64,000 nt of DNA from Aeromonas jandaei. Lineage in GTDB: Bacteria; Pseudomonadota; Gammaproteobacteria; Enterobacterales; Aeromonadaceae. Where the stretch lies: the NCBI RefSeq assembly GCF_037890695.1, contig NZ_CP149571.1, positions 1,704,001 to 1,768,000 on the forward strand, given 5' to 3'. Positions 44,493 through 53,930 of the stretch are shown in pieces (the first letter of the stretch is position 1; each line of letters begins with the position of its first letter). Under the pieces are notes generated by a model. That model searched no databases. It was not told the origin of the DNA and saw nothing but the letters and a program-made list of their open reading frames with translations. A program made the position numbers and the translations under genes.

Positions 44493-44642
44493 GTTTGACT
44501 TCCAGGTCTGGCCCCTGCACTGGGGGTCTTGATTGATAACGGGATTATCCCTTGCCCCGGGACCGCCGGTGGGGGTGGTTCGTCCTTCATTAATGACTGT
44601 TTGTTACCCGGCGCCTGCCGATGCGCGTTGGTAGCGGCTGGC
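44493..44642 (-). other. Intercistronic gap with hairpins in the transporter operon
   Basis: 150 bp between the second permease gene and the binding-protein gene. It contains GGGATAATCCC and a G/C-rich self-pairing stretch (CCACCCCCACCGGCGG region, about 44556-44580). Such structures often set unequal expression of binding protein and permeases; a separate promoter is also possible. Confidence 0.45.
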
Positions 44643-45686
44643 TTACTGGTAACGGGTAAATTTGCGCGGATCGAATGCCTCGCGGATCGCCTCGCCGATG
44701 AAGGAGACCATGATCAGCACCAGACTCACCGCTGCCACCACCGAGCTGACGATCCAGATGGCGTCGAGATTGTTGATCCCCTGCGAGAGCAGCTCTCCCC
44801 AGCTCGGGGTTGGTGGTGCCAGCCCGAAGCCCAGATAGTCGAGTGCCGTCAGGGTGGAGATATTGCCCACCACGGCGAACGGCGCCAGTGTGACGATCAT
44901 CATCAGGGTGTTGGGCAGGATGTGGTGGAAGATGATCCTCCCGGTGGTCGCCCCTTGCGCCCGCGCCGCCATCACATAGTCCCGCGCCCGCTCCTTGTAG
45001 GTGAGGGTGCGCATATACCAGGTGATCCCCATCCATCCGAACAACACGTTGATGGCTACAAACAGGCCGAAGTTGGGTTTGGCTAGCGACACCAGAATCA
45101 TGATGACGTAGAGAAACGGCACCTGGGACCAGATCTCGATAAAGCGTTGCAGGATGAGATCAAAGCGGCCGCCAAGAAACCCCATCAGACAGCCGATGGT
45201 GACCCCGATGGCGTAACTGGCCGCCAGCGCTATAAAGGCAAAGCCGATGGCGATGCGAAAGCCGTAGACCAGCCGTGCCAGCACGTCGCGACCGCTGGCG
45301 TCGGTGCCGAGGAAGTGGCGCTCAGCCATGCTCGGAGCATAGGGCGGGTAGGCATCCTCCTTGAAATCCTGCTCGTAGGGGTTCCAGGGTACCGGTGGCA
45401 ACAGCACCCAGTCACCCTGACCCTCTGCTGAAAACTTGGCCTTGAGCTGGCGGTAGTTGGTTTCGTACTCATAATCGAGCCCGAACTGCTGACCGGGGAT
45501 CACATCGCCATAGGTGGGGAAGTGCAGTTGGCCCTGATAGCTCACCATCAGCGCCCGGCTGTTGACCAGCAGCTCTGCCAGCAGGGAGAGTAGTACCAGC
45601 GCAGTGAAGATGATGAAGGAGTAGTAACCGCGCTTGATCGACTTGAAGCGCTTGAGTTTTTTCAAGGTAACCGGATTGAGCTTCAT
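44643..45686 (-). CDS. Peptide ABC transporter permease (YejE-like)
   Basis: The 347-aa permease has an N-terminal span (YYSFIIFTALVLLSLLAELL), the long periplasmic insert typical of YejE with DYEYETNYRQLKAKFSAEGQ and PWNPYEQDF, then LGTDASGRDVLARLVYGFRI and the EAA-loop-like MAARAQGATTGRIIFHHILP (about residue 240), which contacts the ATPases. Five further spans follow. It lies 2 bp after the YejB-like gene, with GGAGA before the ATG. Confidence 0.93.
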   Translation of the reverse strand: MKLNPVTLKKLKRFKSIKRGYYSFIIFTALVLLSLLAELLVNSRALMVSYQGQLHFPTYGDVIPGQQFGLDYEYETNYRQLKAKFSAEGQGDWVLLPPVPWNPYEQDFKEDAYPPYAPSMAERHFLGTDASGRDVLARLVYGFRIAIGFAFIALAASYAIGVTIGCLMGFLGGRFDLILQRFIEIWSQVPFLYVIMILVSLAKPNFGLFVAINVLFGWMGITWYMRTLTYKERARDYVMAARAQGATTGRIIFHHILPNTLMMIVTLAPFAVVGNISTLTALDYLGFGLAPPTPSWGELLSQGINNLDAIWIVSSVVAAVSLVLIMVSFIGEAIREAFDPRKFTRYQ

Positions 45687-45688
45687 GA

Positions 45689-46714
45689 TCAGTCTCCAAA
45701 CCGCACGCGCGGATCAACAAGGGCAACGCAGATATCGGAGACGATATTGCCCATCAGCATCAGCATGGAGGTGATGGCGAGAATGCCCATAACGGTGGGG
45801 TAATCCCGCTCGACGATCGATTCATAACCGAGCAGGCCGATGCCGTCGATGTTGAAGATGGTCTCGATGAGAAAAGATCCGCCAAAGAAAACGGTAAGCA
45901 CAGACCCCAGGTGACTGGCGATGGGGATGAGGCTGTTGCGCATGGCATGGTCGGTGACCGCCTTGCGAAACGGCAACCCCTTGGCCACGGCGGTGCGCAC
46001 ATAATCTGCCGACAGGTTCTCCATCAGGCTGTTTTTCATGGTCATGGTGAGGATGGCGAAATCCCCGATGGCGTAGGCGATAAGCGGCAGCAACGCGTGG
46101 GCAAAGACAGTGCGGATCTGATCCCAGCTGCTGGTCATCGAGTCGTACTCGTCCCCCGGAAAACCGCCCATCGGCAGCCACTCCAGATGAAACGCAAAGA
46201 CGGTGATGAGAAAGATCCCCACCACGTAGGCAGGCAGGGCATAGGCCATGTAGATGAGCATGGAGCTTAACGAGTCGAAGCGGCTGTTGTGCCTGAGCGC
46301 CTTGGCCACCCCGAGCGGGATGGAGACCGCATAGCTTAGCAGAAAGGTCGCCAGTCCGAAGAAGGCGGTGACGGGGAGCCGATCCTTGATGAGATCCCAT
46401 ACCGGTTCGTAATAACGGGTTGATTCGCCCAGATCGAGTACCGCCAGCTTTTGCAGCCATTCCCAGTAGGCGATCAGCATTGGCTTGTCGAGACCATAGA
46501 AGGCCTTGAGCTCCTCGATCTGTTCATCGGAGAGGGCCTGAGCCCCCTTGCTGCCACTGGCGCGGCCAGATTCATTCTGGGAAACCTGGGCTTGCAGTAG
46601 CATGCGCTCGACCGGACCGCCCGGCACGAAACGGGTGATGGTGAAGACGAGCAGGGTAATACCGAGAAACGTCGGGATGATCAAAAGCGTCCGGCGTAGG
46701 AAATACGACAGCAT
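45689..46714 (-). CDS. Peptide ABC transporter permease (YejB-like)
   Basis: First gene of the transporter operon. The 341-aa protein starts MLSYFLRRTLLIIPTFLGIT, the standard OppB/DppB/YejB opening, then has a long periplasmic loop (FVPGGPVERMLLQAQVSQNE) and an EAA loop (VRTAVAKGLPFRKAVTDHAM) near residue 245. The start at 46714 follows GAGGTTCC; the frame is open to 46903 but that part is unlike the family. With the YejE-like partner it forms the membrane channel. The large AT-rich gap upstream holds its promoter. Confidence 0.93.
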   Translation of the reverse strand: MLSYFLRRTLLIIPTFLGITLLVFTITRFVPGGPVERMLLQAQVSQNESGRASGSKGAQALSDEQIEELKAFYGLDKPMLIAYWEWLQKLAVLDLGESTRYYEPVWDLIKDRLPVTAFFGLATFLLSYAVSIPLGVAKALRHNSRFDSLSSMLIYMAYALPAYVVGIFLITVFAFHLEWLPMGGFPGDEYDSMTSSWDQIRTVFAHALLPLIAYAIGDFAILTMTMKNSLMENLSADYVRTAVAKGLPFRKAVTDHAMRNSLIPIASHLGSVLTVFFGGSFLIETIFNIDGIGLLGYESIVERDYPTVMGILAITSMLMLMGNIVSDICVALVDPRVRFGD

Positions 46715-47454
46715 GATGGAACCTCGTCCTTGTTGTTCTTTTTGTGACCAGTCAAATCCGGTGACGGGCCTGTCCTTCCTGGAATTACGCGCTGGATTGG
46801 TTGCCAAACAGCAGACAATCCGCTTGGCCACTGTAAAAGCTCTGCAACAAAAATCAAGTACAAGAAAATGGAAAACTGGGAAAAATGACCCGCTGAGACC
46901 CAAATTACCGAGAAATGATGTTTTTTATCTGAAAAGCGAAAATAAAAACAAAATGCTACTACTCAACATTATTTTAAAAAATATAAATAGCTGTTTATTT
47001 TAACTTTTAGCAAATATAAGCATTTGATTTAAATTGCATTTGTTGGGGTTGGTGAAATTGAGTGAAAACGATATCATCTCGATGGTTATATCTGTTATCC
47101 CTATGAAACAGGTCAGGTTCAAGCCTCATGAAGTTAGTGTTTTATTCTTATTAAGGCCGGTAAGTCGAAATAAGATATAAATAGACAGCACGTTAACTAA
47201 TAAGTTCATCAATTTTTAATTCAGCGCCATTCACTGCATTTAACAATGCCTTTACATTGGTTTGGTCGTATTTGGCAGAATTATTCACTAATTATATCGG
47301 TCGAAATTAATACACTCCGCTTATTCTAACGTCTGACCTCACCACACCCATGCTCCATTGACGCCGCTAGTCAAAGATTGATAAGCCTTACGCATCGCTC
47401 CAAAGAGGGCGGTATCAGGAAGCAAACAATAAACAACCAGGAAGGATATAAGCG
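46715..47454. other. Long AT-rich divergent region before the TonB receptor
   Basis: 740 bp without a credible gene. About 46850-47330 is much more AT-rich than the flanks. It separates the peptide-transporter operon (-) and the receptor operon (+), so both promoters lie here. No good Fur box (GATAATGATAATCATTATC type) is visible, although several TAT/ATA palindromes are. An acquired or rearranged boundary, or a regulatory region, are both possible. Confidence 0.6.
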
Positions 47455-50010
47455 ATGCTTAGGAAGAGCAGAATCTCTGCTGCGATTGCGTTCGCCTTGG
47501 CGAGCCTTGCGGCAGTCCCATCTGTATCTGCCGAAGAAGGGCAGAACGTCGAAAAACTGCAGAAAATCAAGGTTACTGGCTCCCGTATCTCCCGTGTCGA
47601 TGTCGAGGGCGCAACTCCTGTTGTTGCTGTCAGCAAGGTTCAGATCGAACAGTCTGGTCAGCAGACTGTGGCGGATTATCTGAAACAGGCCTCTTACAAC
47701 TCCTTCGGCGGTTTCTCCCCTTCATCCGGCAGTTCTGCCCAGTCACAAGCCACCGTTGGTTTGCGTGGCCTTGGGGAAGATCGCACCCTGGTGCTGCTCA
47801 ATGGCAAGCGAATTGCTGGCTCTCCTACCATGGGAGGCACTGCCATCAACCTCAACACCATCCCAATGGCGGCGGTTGAGCGAGTGGAAGTGAACCTGGA
47901 TGGCGGCTCCGCGCTCTACGGTTCTGATGCCATCGGTGGCGTTATCAACGTGATCCTCAAAGAGGGTTTTGAAGGCTTGTCATTCCAGGGGCGTGTCGGT
48001 TCCCCAAGCGAAGAAGGTGGGGATGAGAAGAGCGGTTCCATCGTCAGTGGCGTTTCGGGTGAGAAGGGCGCCTTGATGATGGTCTACGAGCACGATGTCA
48101 AAGACGAGATCTACTACAAGGATCGTGACTATCTGGCCAAGCAGGGGGCTGAGTCCCCTAGCCTGTATGGTCGCAATATCAAGGGGGTAGACGCGACAAC
48201 TGGCAAGACGGTCACCCGTACTCTGAATGGGGTTGACTGTGAAGGCACCGGTCCCGGTTTCGTCACCAAGGGCACGGCTTGCCGTTTCGACTTTGCCAAG
48301 GTCGCAGCCAAAACCGCTTCACGCACCCGTGATACCGTCTATGTGAACGGTCGTTACCATATCAATGACAGTGTGGATTTTGTGCCGCAGATGATTGGTT
48401 CCCGCGTCACCAGTTTTGGTCGCTTCGCGCCTGCTGCCGGTGCCTTCACCGTGGATGGTTCCACCCCGGAAAGTGCCGCAGTCCTCTCAGCCAACAACTT
48501 CAGCACCGCCAAAGCCGCTACCGTTTACTACCGTTTCAGCAACGTCGGGCCCCGTGACAACGATGTAACCGACTTGACCGGTACCCTGAATCTCGGTTTT
48601 GAGGGCACCGTTCCGACCGAAACTGTAGGGGATGTGGAGTGGAACGCCGGTTACATGTACTCCAAGACCGACAACCAGAGCATTGGTAATGGTTATGTTC
48701 TGGAACCAGCTGTCCAGACCCAGGTCAACAGCGGCAAGTTTGTCAATGGCAGCTTCTCCGCTGACGCCACCAAGGATCTCTCCTATACCACCAGCCGCAA
48801 CTCCAAGATGGACTTCTTCCAGTGGTATGGCGGTCTGGGCTGGGAGATGGGCGCATTGCCTGCTGGCCCCGTCAGCTGGTACTTGGGCGCCGAGTATAAC
48901 GACTGGGTTTACTCCGATACCTATGACAGCCAGTCCGAAGCGGGTAACGTACTGGGTTCATCCGGTAACTCCGGTGGTGGTGTGCGCGATGTGTTTGCCA
49001 CCTATATCGAGAGTCTGATCCCCATCACCGAACAGATCGAGCTGAACCTGGCGGGGCGTTACGACAAGTACAGCGATTTTGGCAGCGCCTTCTCGCCCAA
49101 AGCGAGCCTGCGTTATCAGCCGCTCGACCAGCTGATGTTCCGAACCTCCTGGTCCCAGTCGTTCCGTGCGCCGGGTCTGAACGATCTTTACGCGGCGGAT
49201 GCCGAGTCAGCTGACTTTGCCAAGGACTATGTCTATTGCCAGGCAAATGGTGTGGCCAACTGCTCTGAAGAGCAGTATATGACCACCCGTCAATCCAACA
49301 AGAACCTGAAGGAAGAGACAGCCAATACCTTCACTATCGGTACTGCCTACAACCCTCTGGACAACCTGAACCTGTCGCTTGATTACTACTACATCAAGAT
49401 TGATGACGTGATCCAGCTGGCCACCACCCAGACCCAGTTCTATCAGGAGCTCAACACCGGCAGCAACCCGAACGTCATCCGTGACGCCAATGGTGATGTC
49501 GAGATGGTCTATGCGGGCATGGTCAACCTGGGGCAACTCAAGACCAGTGGTATCGACTTCAAGGCAGACTACAAGTACGACTTCAACTCCTTCACCCTGC
49601 GTTACGATTTTGGCAGCACTTACATTCTGAAATATGAGGAAGGTCTGTTTGCTGGCGGCCCAATGGTCGACAAGAAGGGCTGGAATGGTAAACCCGACTT
49701 CCGCTTCAACTCCGGGATCGGTGCCAACTTCCCGCAGTTGTGGAATCTGGATACCTACCTGAGCACCAACTATATCGACTCACAGAGCCAGGACTATGTA
49801 GATGGCAAGGAAGAGGGTCATATCGCCTCCAACACCGTCTGGAACCTGAACGTAGCCGTCGATACCAGCTGGAATGCCAAAATCCAGACCGGCGTGAAGA
49901 ACATGTTCAACCGCGGACCTTCCCTGTCGAGCGATGGCTTCACCTATGAAGAAGACCTCTACAGCATCGACGGTCGCGTCTACTACATCGACTACACCCA
50001 GAAGTTCTAA
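47455..50010 (+). CDS. TonB-dependent outer-membrane receptor
   Basis: The 851-aa precursor has a signal peptide (residues 1-26, cut after VSA), a plug domain (ITVTGSRI-like TonB-box area at 37-45, then TVGLRGLGEDRTLVLLNGKR and YGSDAIGGVINVILK) and a 22-strand barrel ending in the outer-membrane signature F (YTQKF). Such receptors take up siderophores, haem, vitamin B12 or sugars; the ligand cannot be told. It is followed by the TonB2 cluster on the same strand, so it may be their dedicated client. AGGAAGGA precedes the ATG. Confidence 0.93.
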   Translation: MLRKSRISAAIAFALASLAAVPSVSAEEGQNVEKLQKIKVTGSRISRVDVEGATPVVAVSKVQIEQSGQQTVADYLKQASYNSFGGFSPSSGSSAQSQATVGLRGLGEDRTLVLLNGKRIAGSPTMGGTAINLNTIPMAAVERVEVNLDGGSALYGSDAIGGVINVILKEGFEGLSFQGRVGSPSEEGGDEKSGSIVSGVSGEKGALMMVYEHDVKDEIYYKDRDYLAKQGAESPSLYGRNIKGVDATTGKTVTRTLNGVDCEGTGPGFVTKGTACRFDFAKVAAKTASRTRDTVYVNGRYHINDSVDFVPQMIGSRVTSFGRFAPAAGAFTVDGSTPESAAVLSANNFSTAKAATVYYRFSNVGPRDNDVTDLTGTLNLGFEGTVPTETVGDVEWNAGYMYSKTDNQSIGNGYVLEPAVQTQVNSGKFVNGSFSADATKDLSYTTSRNSKMDFFQWYGGLGWEMGALPAGPVSWYLGAEYNDWVYSDTYDSQSEAGNVLGSSGNSGGGVRDVFATYIESLIPITEQIELNLAGRYDKYSDFGSAFSPKASLRYQPLDQLMFRTSWSQSFRAPGLNDLYAADAESADFAKDYVYCQANGVANCSEEQYMTTRQSNKNLKEETANTFTIGTAYNPLDNLNLSLDYYYIKIDDVIQLATTQTQFYQELNTGSNPNVIRDANGDVEMVYAGMVNLGQLKTSGIDFKADYKYDFNSFTLRYDFGSTYILKYEEGLFAGGPMVDKKGWNGKPDFRFNSGIGANFPQLWNLDTYLSTNYIDSQSQDYVDGKEEGHIASNTVWNLNVAVDTSWNAKIQTGVKNMFNRGPSLSSDGFTYEEDLYSIDGRVYYIDYTQKF

Positions 50011-50097
50011 TCAACCCCGTTGATACACAACCTCAGCCGGCCCGGTCGGGCCGGCTGTGCCCAACGTCCAAGGAAGTTACGGAGATAGGGTAATCCT

Positions 50098-50884
50098 ATG
50101 AAGACAAGGACCATTACAATGAAGAAAGCGCTCCTTGGCAGCCTGGTTTCGGCCGCCTTGTTGACCAGCTTCAATCTGAGTGCCGCCACTGCCGGTCAGG
50201 CCGTGGACGCTCAAGTCGCCACCAATAATGCAGCCAAAGTTTCCCAGCAGAAAATCGACAGTTATGCCGAATCTGCCGAGTCTGCACTGGCCCAGTACAA
50301 GGCCGCCCTGCGTCAGGTCGACAGTCTGCGCACCTACAACGAGCAGGTGGGCAAGATGGTCGAATCCCAGAGCGCCGAGCTGGCCTCGATGCAAAAGCAG
50401 ATCGCCCAGATTGATCAGACCAGCACCGAAGTGGTGCCGCTGATGCTCAAGATGATCGACTCCCTCGAACAGTTTGTGTCACTGGATCTGCCGTTTCAGA
50501 AGGTCGAGCGGGAGGAGCCGCGTAGCGGCTCTGACCGACCTGATGAATCGGGCCGATGTCACCATCTCCGAGAAGTACCGCAAGATCCTGGAGGCTTACC
50601 AGATCGAGGAGGGCTTCAGCCGCACCATCGAGTCCTACAAGGCGAGCCTGGACAAGGATGGCAGCGAGAAGACCTACGAGTTCCTGCGCGTTGGCCGCAT
50701 TGCGCTGCTCTATCAGTCCCCGGATGGCAATGAGACCGGCATGTGGAACAAGAAGACTCGCCAGTGGGAAGAGTTGCCCCAGGAGTATCGCAGTGCGGTT
50801 GAACAGGGCCTTCGCATCGCCAAGAAGCAGGCGCCTCCCGCGCTGATCAAGCTGCCGGTTCAAACAGCGGAGAAAGCATCATGA
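50098..50884 (+). pseudogene. DUF3450 family protein gene with a frameshift
   Basis: The first 140 residues (signal peptide MKKALLGSLVSAALLTSF, then coiled-coil YAESAESALAQYKAALRQVD and the LEQFVSLDLPFQKVEREE segment) and the last 120 (ALTDLMNRADVTISEKYRKI through LIKLPVQ) are both typical DUF3450, but in different frames. An extra C at 50518-50519 (GAGGAGCCGCGTAG) shifts the frame; removing one C restores a continuous protein. Family members are periplasmic partners encoded with TtpC-type TonB systems. The stop overlaps ttpC's start. It may be a true mutation or a sequencing error. Start ATG 50098 or 50119. Confidence 0.88.
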
Positions 50885-52254
50885 AAGGAATCAGACTTGC
50901 TATTGCCTCCCTGATTGCGGGAGCAACCCTGGTCACCCTGCCGGTGACTGCCGCCGAAAAACCGGTGGATCTCAATGCGCTGCTGAACCAGGTCAAGACA
51001 TCCAGCCTGAGCGAATCCCAACTCAACAAGGAGCGGGAAGCCCGCTTCCTGGCTGACAAGAACGAGCAAGGGGCGCTGCTGGCCAAGGCCAAGGCCGAGC
51101 TGGCTGCCGAAACCGCCAAGGGCGAGCAGCTCAAGGCGACCTTCGATGCCAATGACAAGCAGCTGACCGAGCTGACTGAAACCCTTCGCCAGCGTTCCGG
51201 CAACATGGGTGAGATGTTCGGGGTGCTGCGTCAGTTTGCCGGTGAGTTCAAGGGGATCTTCAACGCCTCCGCCCGTCGGGTCGAGCATCCGGAGCAATCT
51301 GCCTTGCTGACCCGTCTGGCCGAGAGTAAAGAGCTCCCCTCCAGCGACGATCTGGAAGCGTTCTGGACTACCACCCTCAGCCGCATGGTTGATGGTGGCA
51401 AGGTGAGCCAGATCCCGGCGACCGTGGTTTATGGCGAGGGCAACCAGGCCGAGAAGACCGTCACCCAGATCGGTGAGTTCAACACCGTCTCCGAAGGCAA
51501 GTACCTCACCTTCGTGCCGGAGACCGGCAAGTTCGAGCAGCTCTCTCGTCAACCTGACAAGGGGGTGCTGGAACCTATCGCCGAGTTTGAACAGGGTGGT
51601 GACGGGGTCAAACCCATCTTCATCGACCCGTCTCGCGGCGTGATCCTCTCTTTGCTGGTGCAGTCACCGACTCTCAAGGAGCGGATCGATCAGGGTGGTG
51701 AAGTGGGTTACGTCATCATGGTGCTCGGCGTGCTCGGTACCCTGTTGGCCATCTTCTGCGGTATCCGCCTGTCGCTGATCGGCTCGTCCATGCGCAAGCA
51801 GCTGAAATCCGATCAGATCATCAAGGGCAACCCCATTGGTGACATGCTGGGGGCCTACCAGAGCCATCGCGGTGACAACATCGAGGATCTTGAGTCCAAG
51901 CTCGACGAGATCATCCTGCGCAACGTGCCCAAGTTCGAGAAGGGCATCAGCATCATCAAGCTGATCGCCTCGGTCGCACCACTGCTGGGTCTGCTCGGTA
52001 CCGTGGTGGGGATGATTGCCACCTTCCAGGCCATCACCCTGTTCGGTACCGGCGATCCCAAGCTGATGGCTGGCGGTATCTCTGAGGCGCTGGTGACCAC
52101 CATGCAGGGTCTGGTCGTCGCGGTACCCATGCTGTTCCTCTACACCATTGTGCAGACCCAGAGCCGTCGTCTGATCCAGGTGCTGGAAGAGCAGAGCGCC
52201 GGTTTCGTCGCCCGCTATCAGGAACGTCTGCACGCCTCCAAAGCCGCAGCGTAA
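50881..52254 (+). CDS. ttpC: TtpC-like MotA/TolQ/ExbB family proton-channel protein
   Basis: The 457-aa protein has a signal peptide (residues 1-25), a periplasmic coiled-coil domain (about 30-115, many Glu/Lys) and an ExbB-like membrane domain from about residue 280, with LGLLGTVVGMIATFQAITLFG and the GISEALVTTMQGLVVAVPML segment. TtpC is an extra subunit of the TonB2 system in Vibrio and relatives, needed for its energy transfer. It overlaps the DUF3450 gene by 4 bp and is followed by exbB (10-bp gap). Confidence 0.92.
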   Translation: MKGIRLAIASLIAGATLVTLPVTAAEKPVDLNALLNQVKTSSLSESQLNKEREARFLADKNEQGALLAKAKAELAAETAKGEQLKATFDANDKQLTELTETLRQRSGNMGEMFGVLRQFAGEFKGIFNASARRVEHPEQSALLTRLAESKELPSSDDLEAFWTTTLSRMVDGGKVSQIPATVVYGEGNQAEKTVTQIGEFNTVSEGKYLTFVPETGKFEQLSRQPDKGVLEPIAEFEQGGDGVKPIFIDPSRGVILSLLVQSPTLKERIDQGGEVGYVIMVLGVLGTLLAIFCGIRLSLIGSSMRKQLKSDQIIKGNPIGDMLGAYQSHRGDNIEDLESKLDEIILRNVPKFEKGISIIKLIASVAPLLGLLGTVVGMIATFQAITLFGTGDPKLMAGGISEALVTTMQGLVVAVPMLFLYTIVQTQSRRLIQVLEEQSAGFVARYQERLHASKAAA

Positions 52255-52264
52255 GGAGTCACCC

Positions 52265-52792
52265 ATGTGGTTCTGGTTGATTGAAGAAGTCGAGTCGGTC
52301 CGCCGGTTTTTGGGATTGGGGGGCGATGTACTGGTCGCCCTGTTCTTCCTGACCCTGATGATGTGGGCCCTGTTGCTGGAGCGCTGGTTCTACTTCATGG
52401 CGGTCTACCCCAGACAGGTGAGGCAGACCAAGGCCGCCTGGCTGGCCCGCACCGATCATCTCTCTTGGTCTGCCAAGCAGATCCGGCGCGAGCTGGTCTC
52501 ACGGGTCGCCATGGCGGTAGACAAGGGGATGCCGGTCATCAAGGTGCTGATCGCTCTCTGCCCATTGATGGGGCTGCTCGGCACCGTGGTGGGGATGGTG
52601 CAGGTGTTTGACACCTTGGCCATCACCGGCACCGGTTCGCCGCGGGCGATGGCATCGGGGATCTCCAAGGCAACGGTACCGACCATGGCGGGCATGATTG
52701 CCGCCCTTTCCGGCCTGTTTTTTGTCAACCAGCTCGATCACAAGGCCAAACTGGCGGTGCAAAAGCTGGAAGACAACCTGAAACACGGCTGA
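52265..52792 (+). CDS. exbB: ExbB-like TonB2-system proton channel subunit
   Basis: The 175-aa ExbB/TolQ protein starts with a span (VLVALFFLTLMMWALLLERW) and contains the core CPLMGLLGTVVGMVQVFDTL and the AMASGISKATVPTMAGMIAA stretch that lines the proton channel with ExbD. The length is shorter than E. coli ExbB (244), as usual for TonB2-type ExbB. AAGGAG precedes the ATG. Confidence 0.95.
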   Translation: MWFWLIEEVESVRRFLGLGGDVLVALFFLTLMMWALLLERWFYFMAVYPRQVRQTKAAWLARTDHLSWSAKQIRRELVSRVAMAVDKGMPVIKVLIALCPLMGLLGTVVGMVQVFDTLAITGTGSPRAMASGISKATVPTMAGMIAALSGLFFVNQLDHKAKLAVQKLEDNLKHG

Positions 52793-52859
52793 TGCAGGAT
52801 GCATCCCCCCGGTGAGGCATGGCCTGCCGGGGGCACAGAACAAGCAAGGAGTTTCTGCT

Positions 52860-53267
52860 ATGAGAAAACGTTACAGCGACAGCGGTGCCGACGAGGCGGC
52901 TATCGATTTGACCCCCATGCTGGACATAGTGTTCATCATGCTGATCTTCTTCATCGTCACCACCTCCTTCGTCAAGGAGTCCGGTGTCGAGATCAACCGT
53001 CCCAGTGCCAGCACGGCCGAGACGGTGAAGAAGGGCAATATCATGGTCGCGGTACGCGAAAACGGTCAGGTCTGGGTCGACAAGCGCATCGTCGAAGTGG
53101 GGGCGGTACGTGCCAACATCGAGCGGCTGCGGGCCGAAAACCCGGAGAGCGCTGTGGTGATCCAGGCCGATACCGAATCCCGTTCCGGTCTGGTGGTGCA
53201 GGTCATGGATCAGATCCGTATGGCCGGTGTCCAGAACATCTCCATCGCTGCCAGCAAGAGCAGCTGA
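52860..53267 (+). CDS. exbD: ExbD-like TonB2-system subunit
   Basis: The 135-aa protein has a cytoplasmic N-terminus, one span with the conserved LTPMLDIVFIMLIFFIVTTS (the Asp at about residue 22 is the proton-carrying residue) and a periplasmic domain with the NPESAVVIQADTESR pattern. It starts at ATG 52860 (RKRYSDSG) behind AAGGAG; an ATG 16 codons earlier lacks a site. Follows exbB, precedes tonB. Confidence 0.96.
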   Translation: MRKRYSDSGADEAAIDLTPMLDIVFIMLIFFIVTTSFVKESGVEINRPSASTAETVKKGNIMVAVRENGQVWVDKRIVEVGAVRANIERLRAENPESAVVIQADTESRSGLVVQVMDQIRMAGVQNISIAASKSS

Positions 53268-53283
53268 TGCTGGAGAGAGACCT

Positions 53284-53919
53284 ATGAGATACCTGATATC
53301 GTTGGCGGTCTCCTGTGTGGTGGTGTTCTTTCTGTTTCTGGGAATGAACAAGCTGATCACACCGGATCACCGGGAGCTGGTGGAGAAGGATGACGTCGCC
53401 ATGACCGATTTTATTCGCATCAAGCCCCAGGAGACCCTGCAAGAGAAGCAACGGGAGCTGCCGAAACCGCCGCCGCCGAACCGTCCACCGCCCCCTCCCG
53501 AGATGGAGGTGGCCAGCACGGATCGGCCGCAGATGGAGAGCTCTCCCATGGATATGCCCAAGCTCGACATTCCGGTCAACATTGGTGGCGGCAACGCCCT
53601 CGGTGCCTACAGCACCGGTGGCGGCGGTGGCGGGATCGGTGGCAACAACGGTGCCATTCCGCTGGCAACCTTCGAGCCCATGATGCCCCGCAAGGCGGCT
53701 CTGGCGGGGCTGGCCTCCGGCAAGGTGCTGGTGGAGTTTACCGTCACCGAGCGCGGCACCGTCAGCAACGTACGGATCGTCAAGGAAGAGCCACGCAGCT
53801 ATGACCTTGGCAAAGAGGCGCGCAAAACCATCGCCAAGTGGACGTTCAAGCCCGCTATGGCAGATGGCAAACCGCAAGAGAGCCGCATGCAGCAAGAGAT
53901 CGAGTTCGCGGTCAACTAA
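53284..53919 (+). CDS. tonB: TonB2-type energy transducer protein
   Basis: The 211-aa protein has an N-terminal span (LISLAVSCVVVFFLFLGM), a short Pro-rich rigid segment (KPPPPNRPPPPPEMEV, about residues 62-77), a glycine-rich linker (GGGGGGIGG) and the C-terminal TonB fold with KAALAGLASGKVLVEFTVTE and ARKTIAKWTFKPAMADGK. TonB2 proteins are shorter than TonB1, as here. It couples the ExbBD proton motive force to receptors. The start is at 53284 after GGAGAG. Confidence 0.95.
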   Translation: MRYLISLAVSCVVVFFLFLGMNKLITPDHRELVEKDDVAMTDFIRIKPQETLQEKQRELPKPPPPNRPPPPPEMEVASTDRPQMESSPMDMPKLDIPVNIGGGNALGAYSTGGGGGGIGGNNGAIPLATFEPMMPRKAALAGLASGKVLVEFTVTERGTVSNVRIVKEEPRSYDLGKEARKTIAKWTFKPAMADGKPQESRMQQEIEFAVN

Positions 53920-53930
53920 GGAAGGTGGCG

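Noticed and set aside
42678..44498. 606-aa plus-strand frame over the peptide-binding protein gene
   Set aside because: Shadow of the YejA-like gene.
50515..50525. Programmed ribosomal frameshift in DUF3450
   Set aside because: No slippery heptamer or downstream stimulator is visible; a plain one-base insertion explains it.
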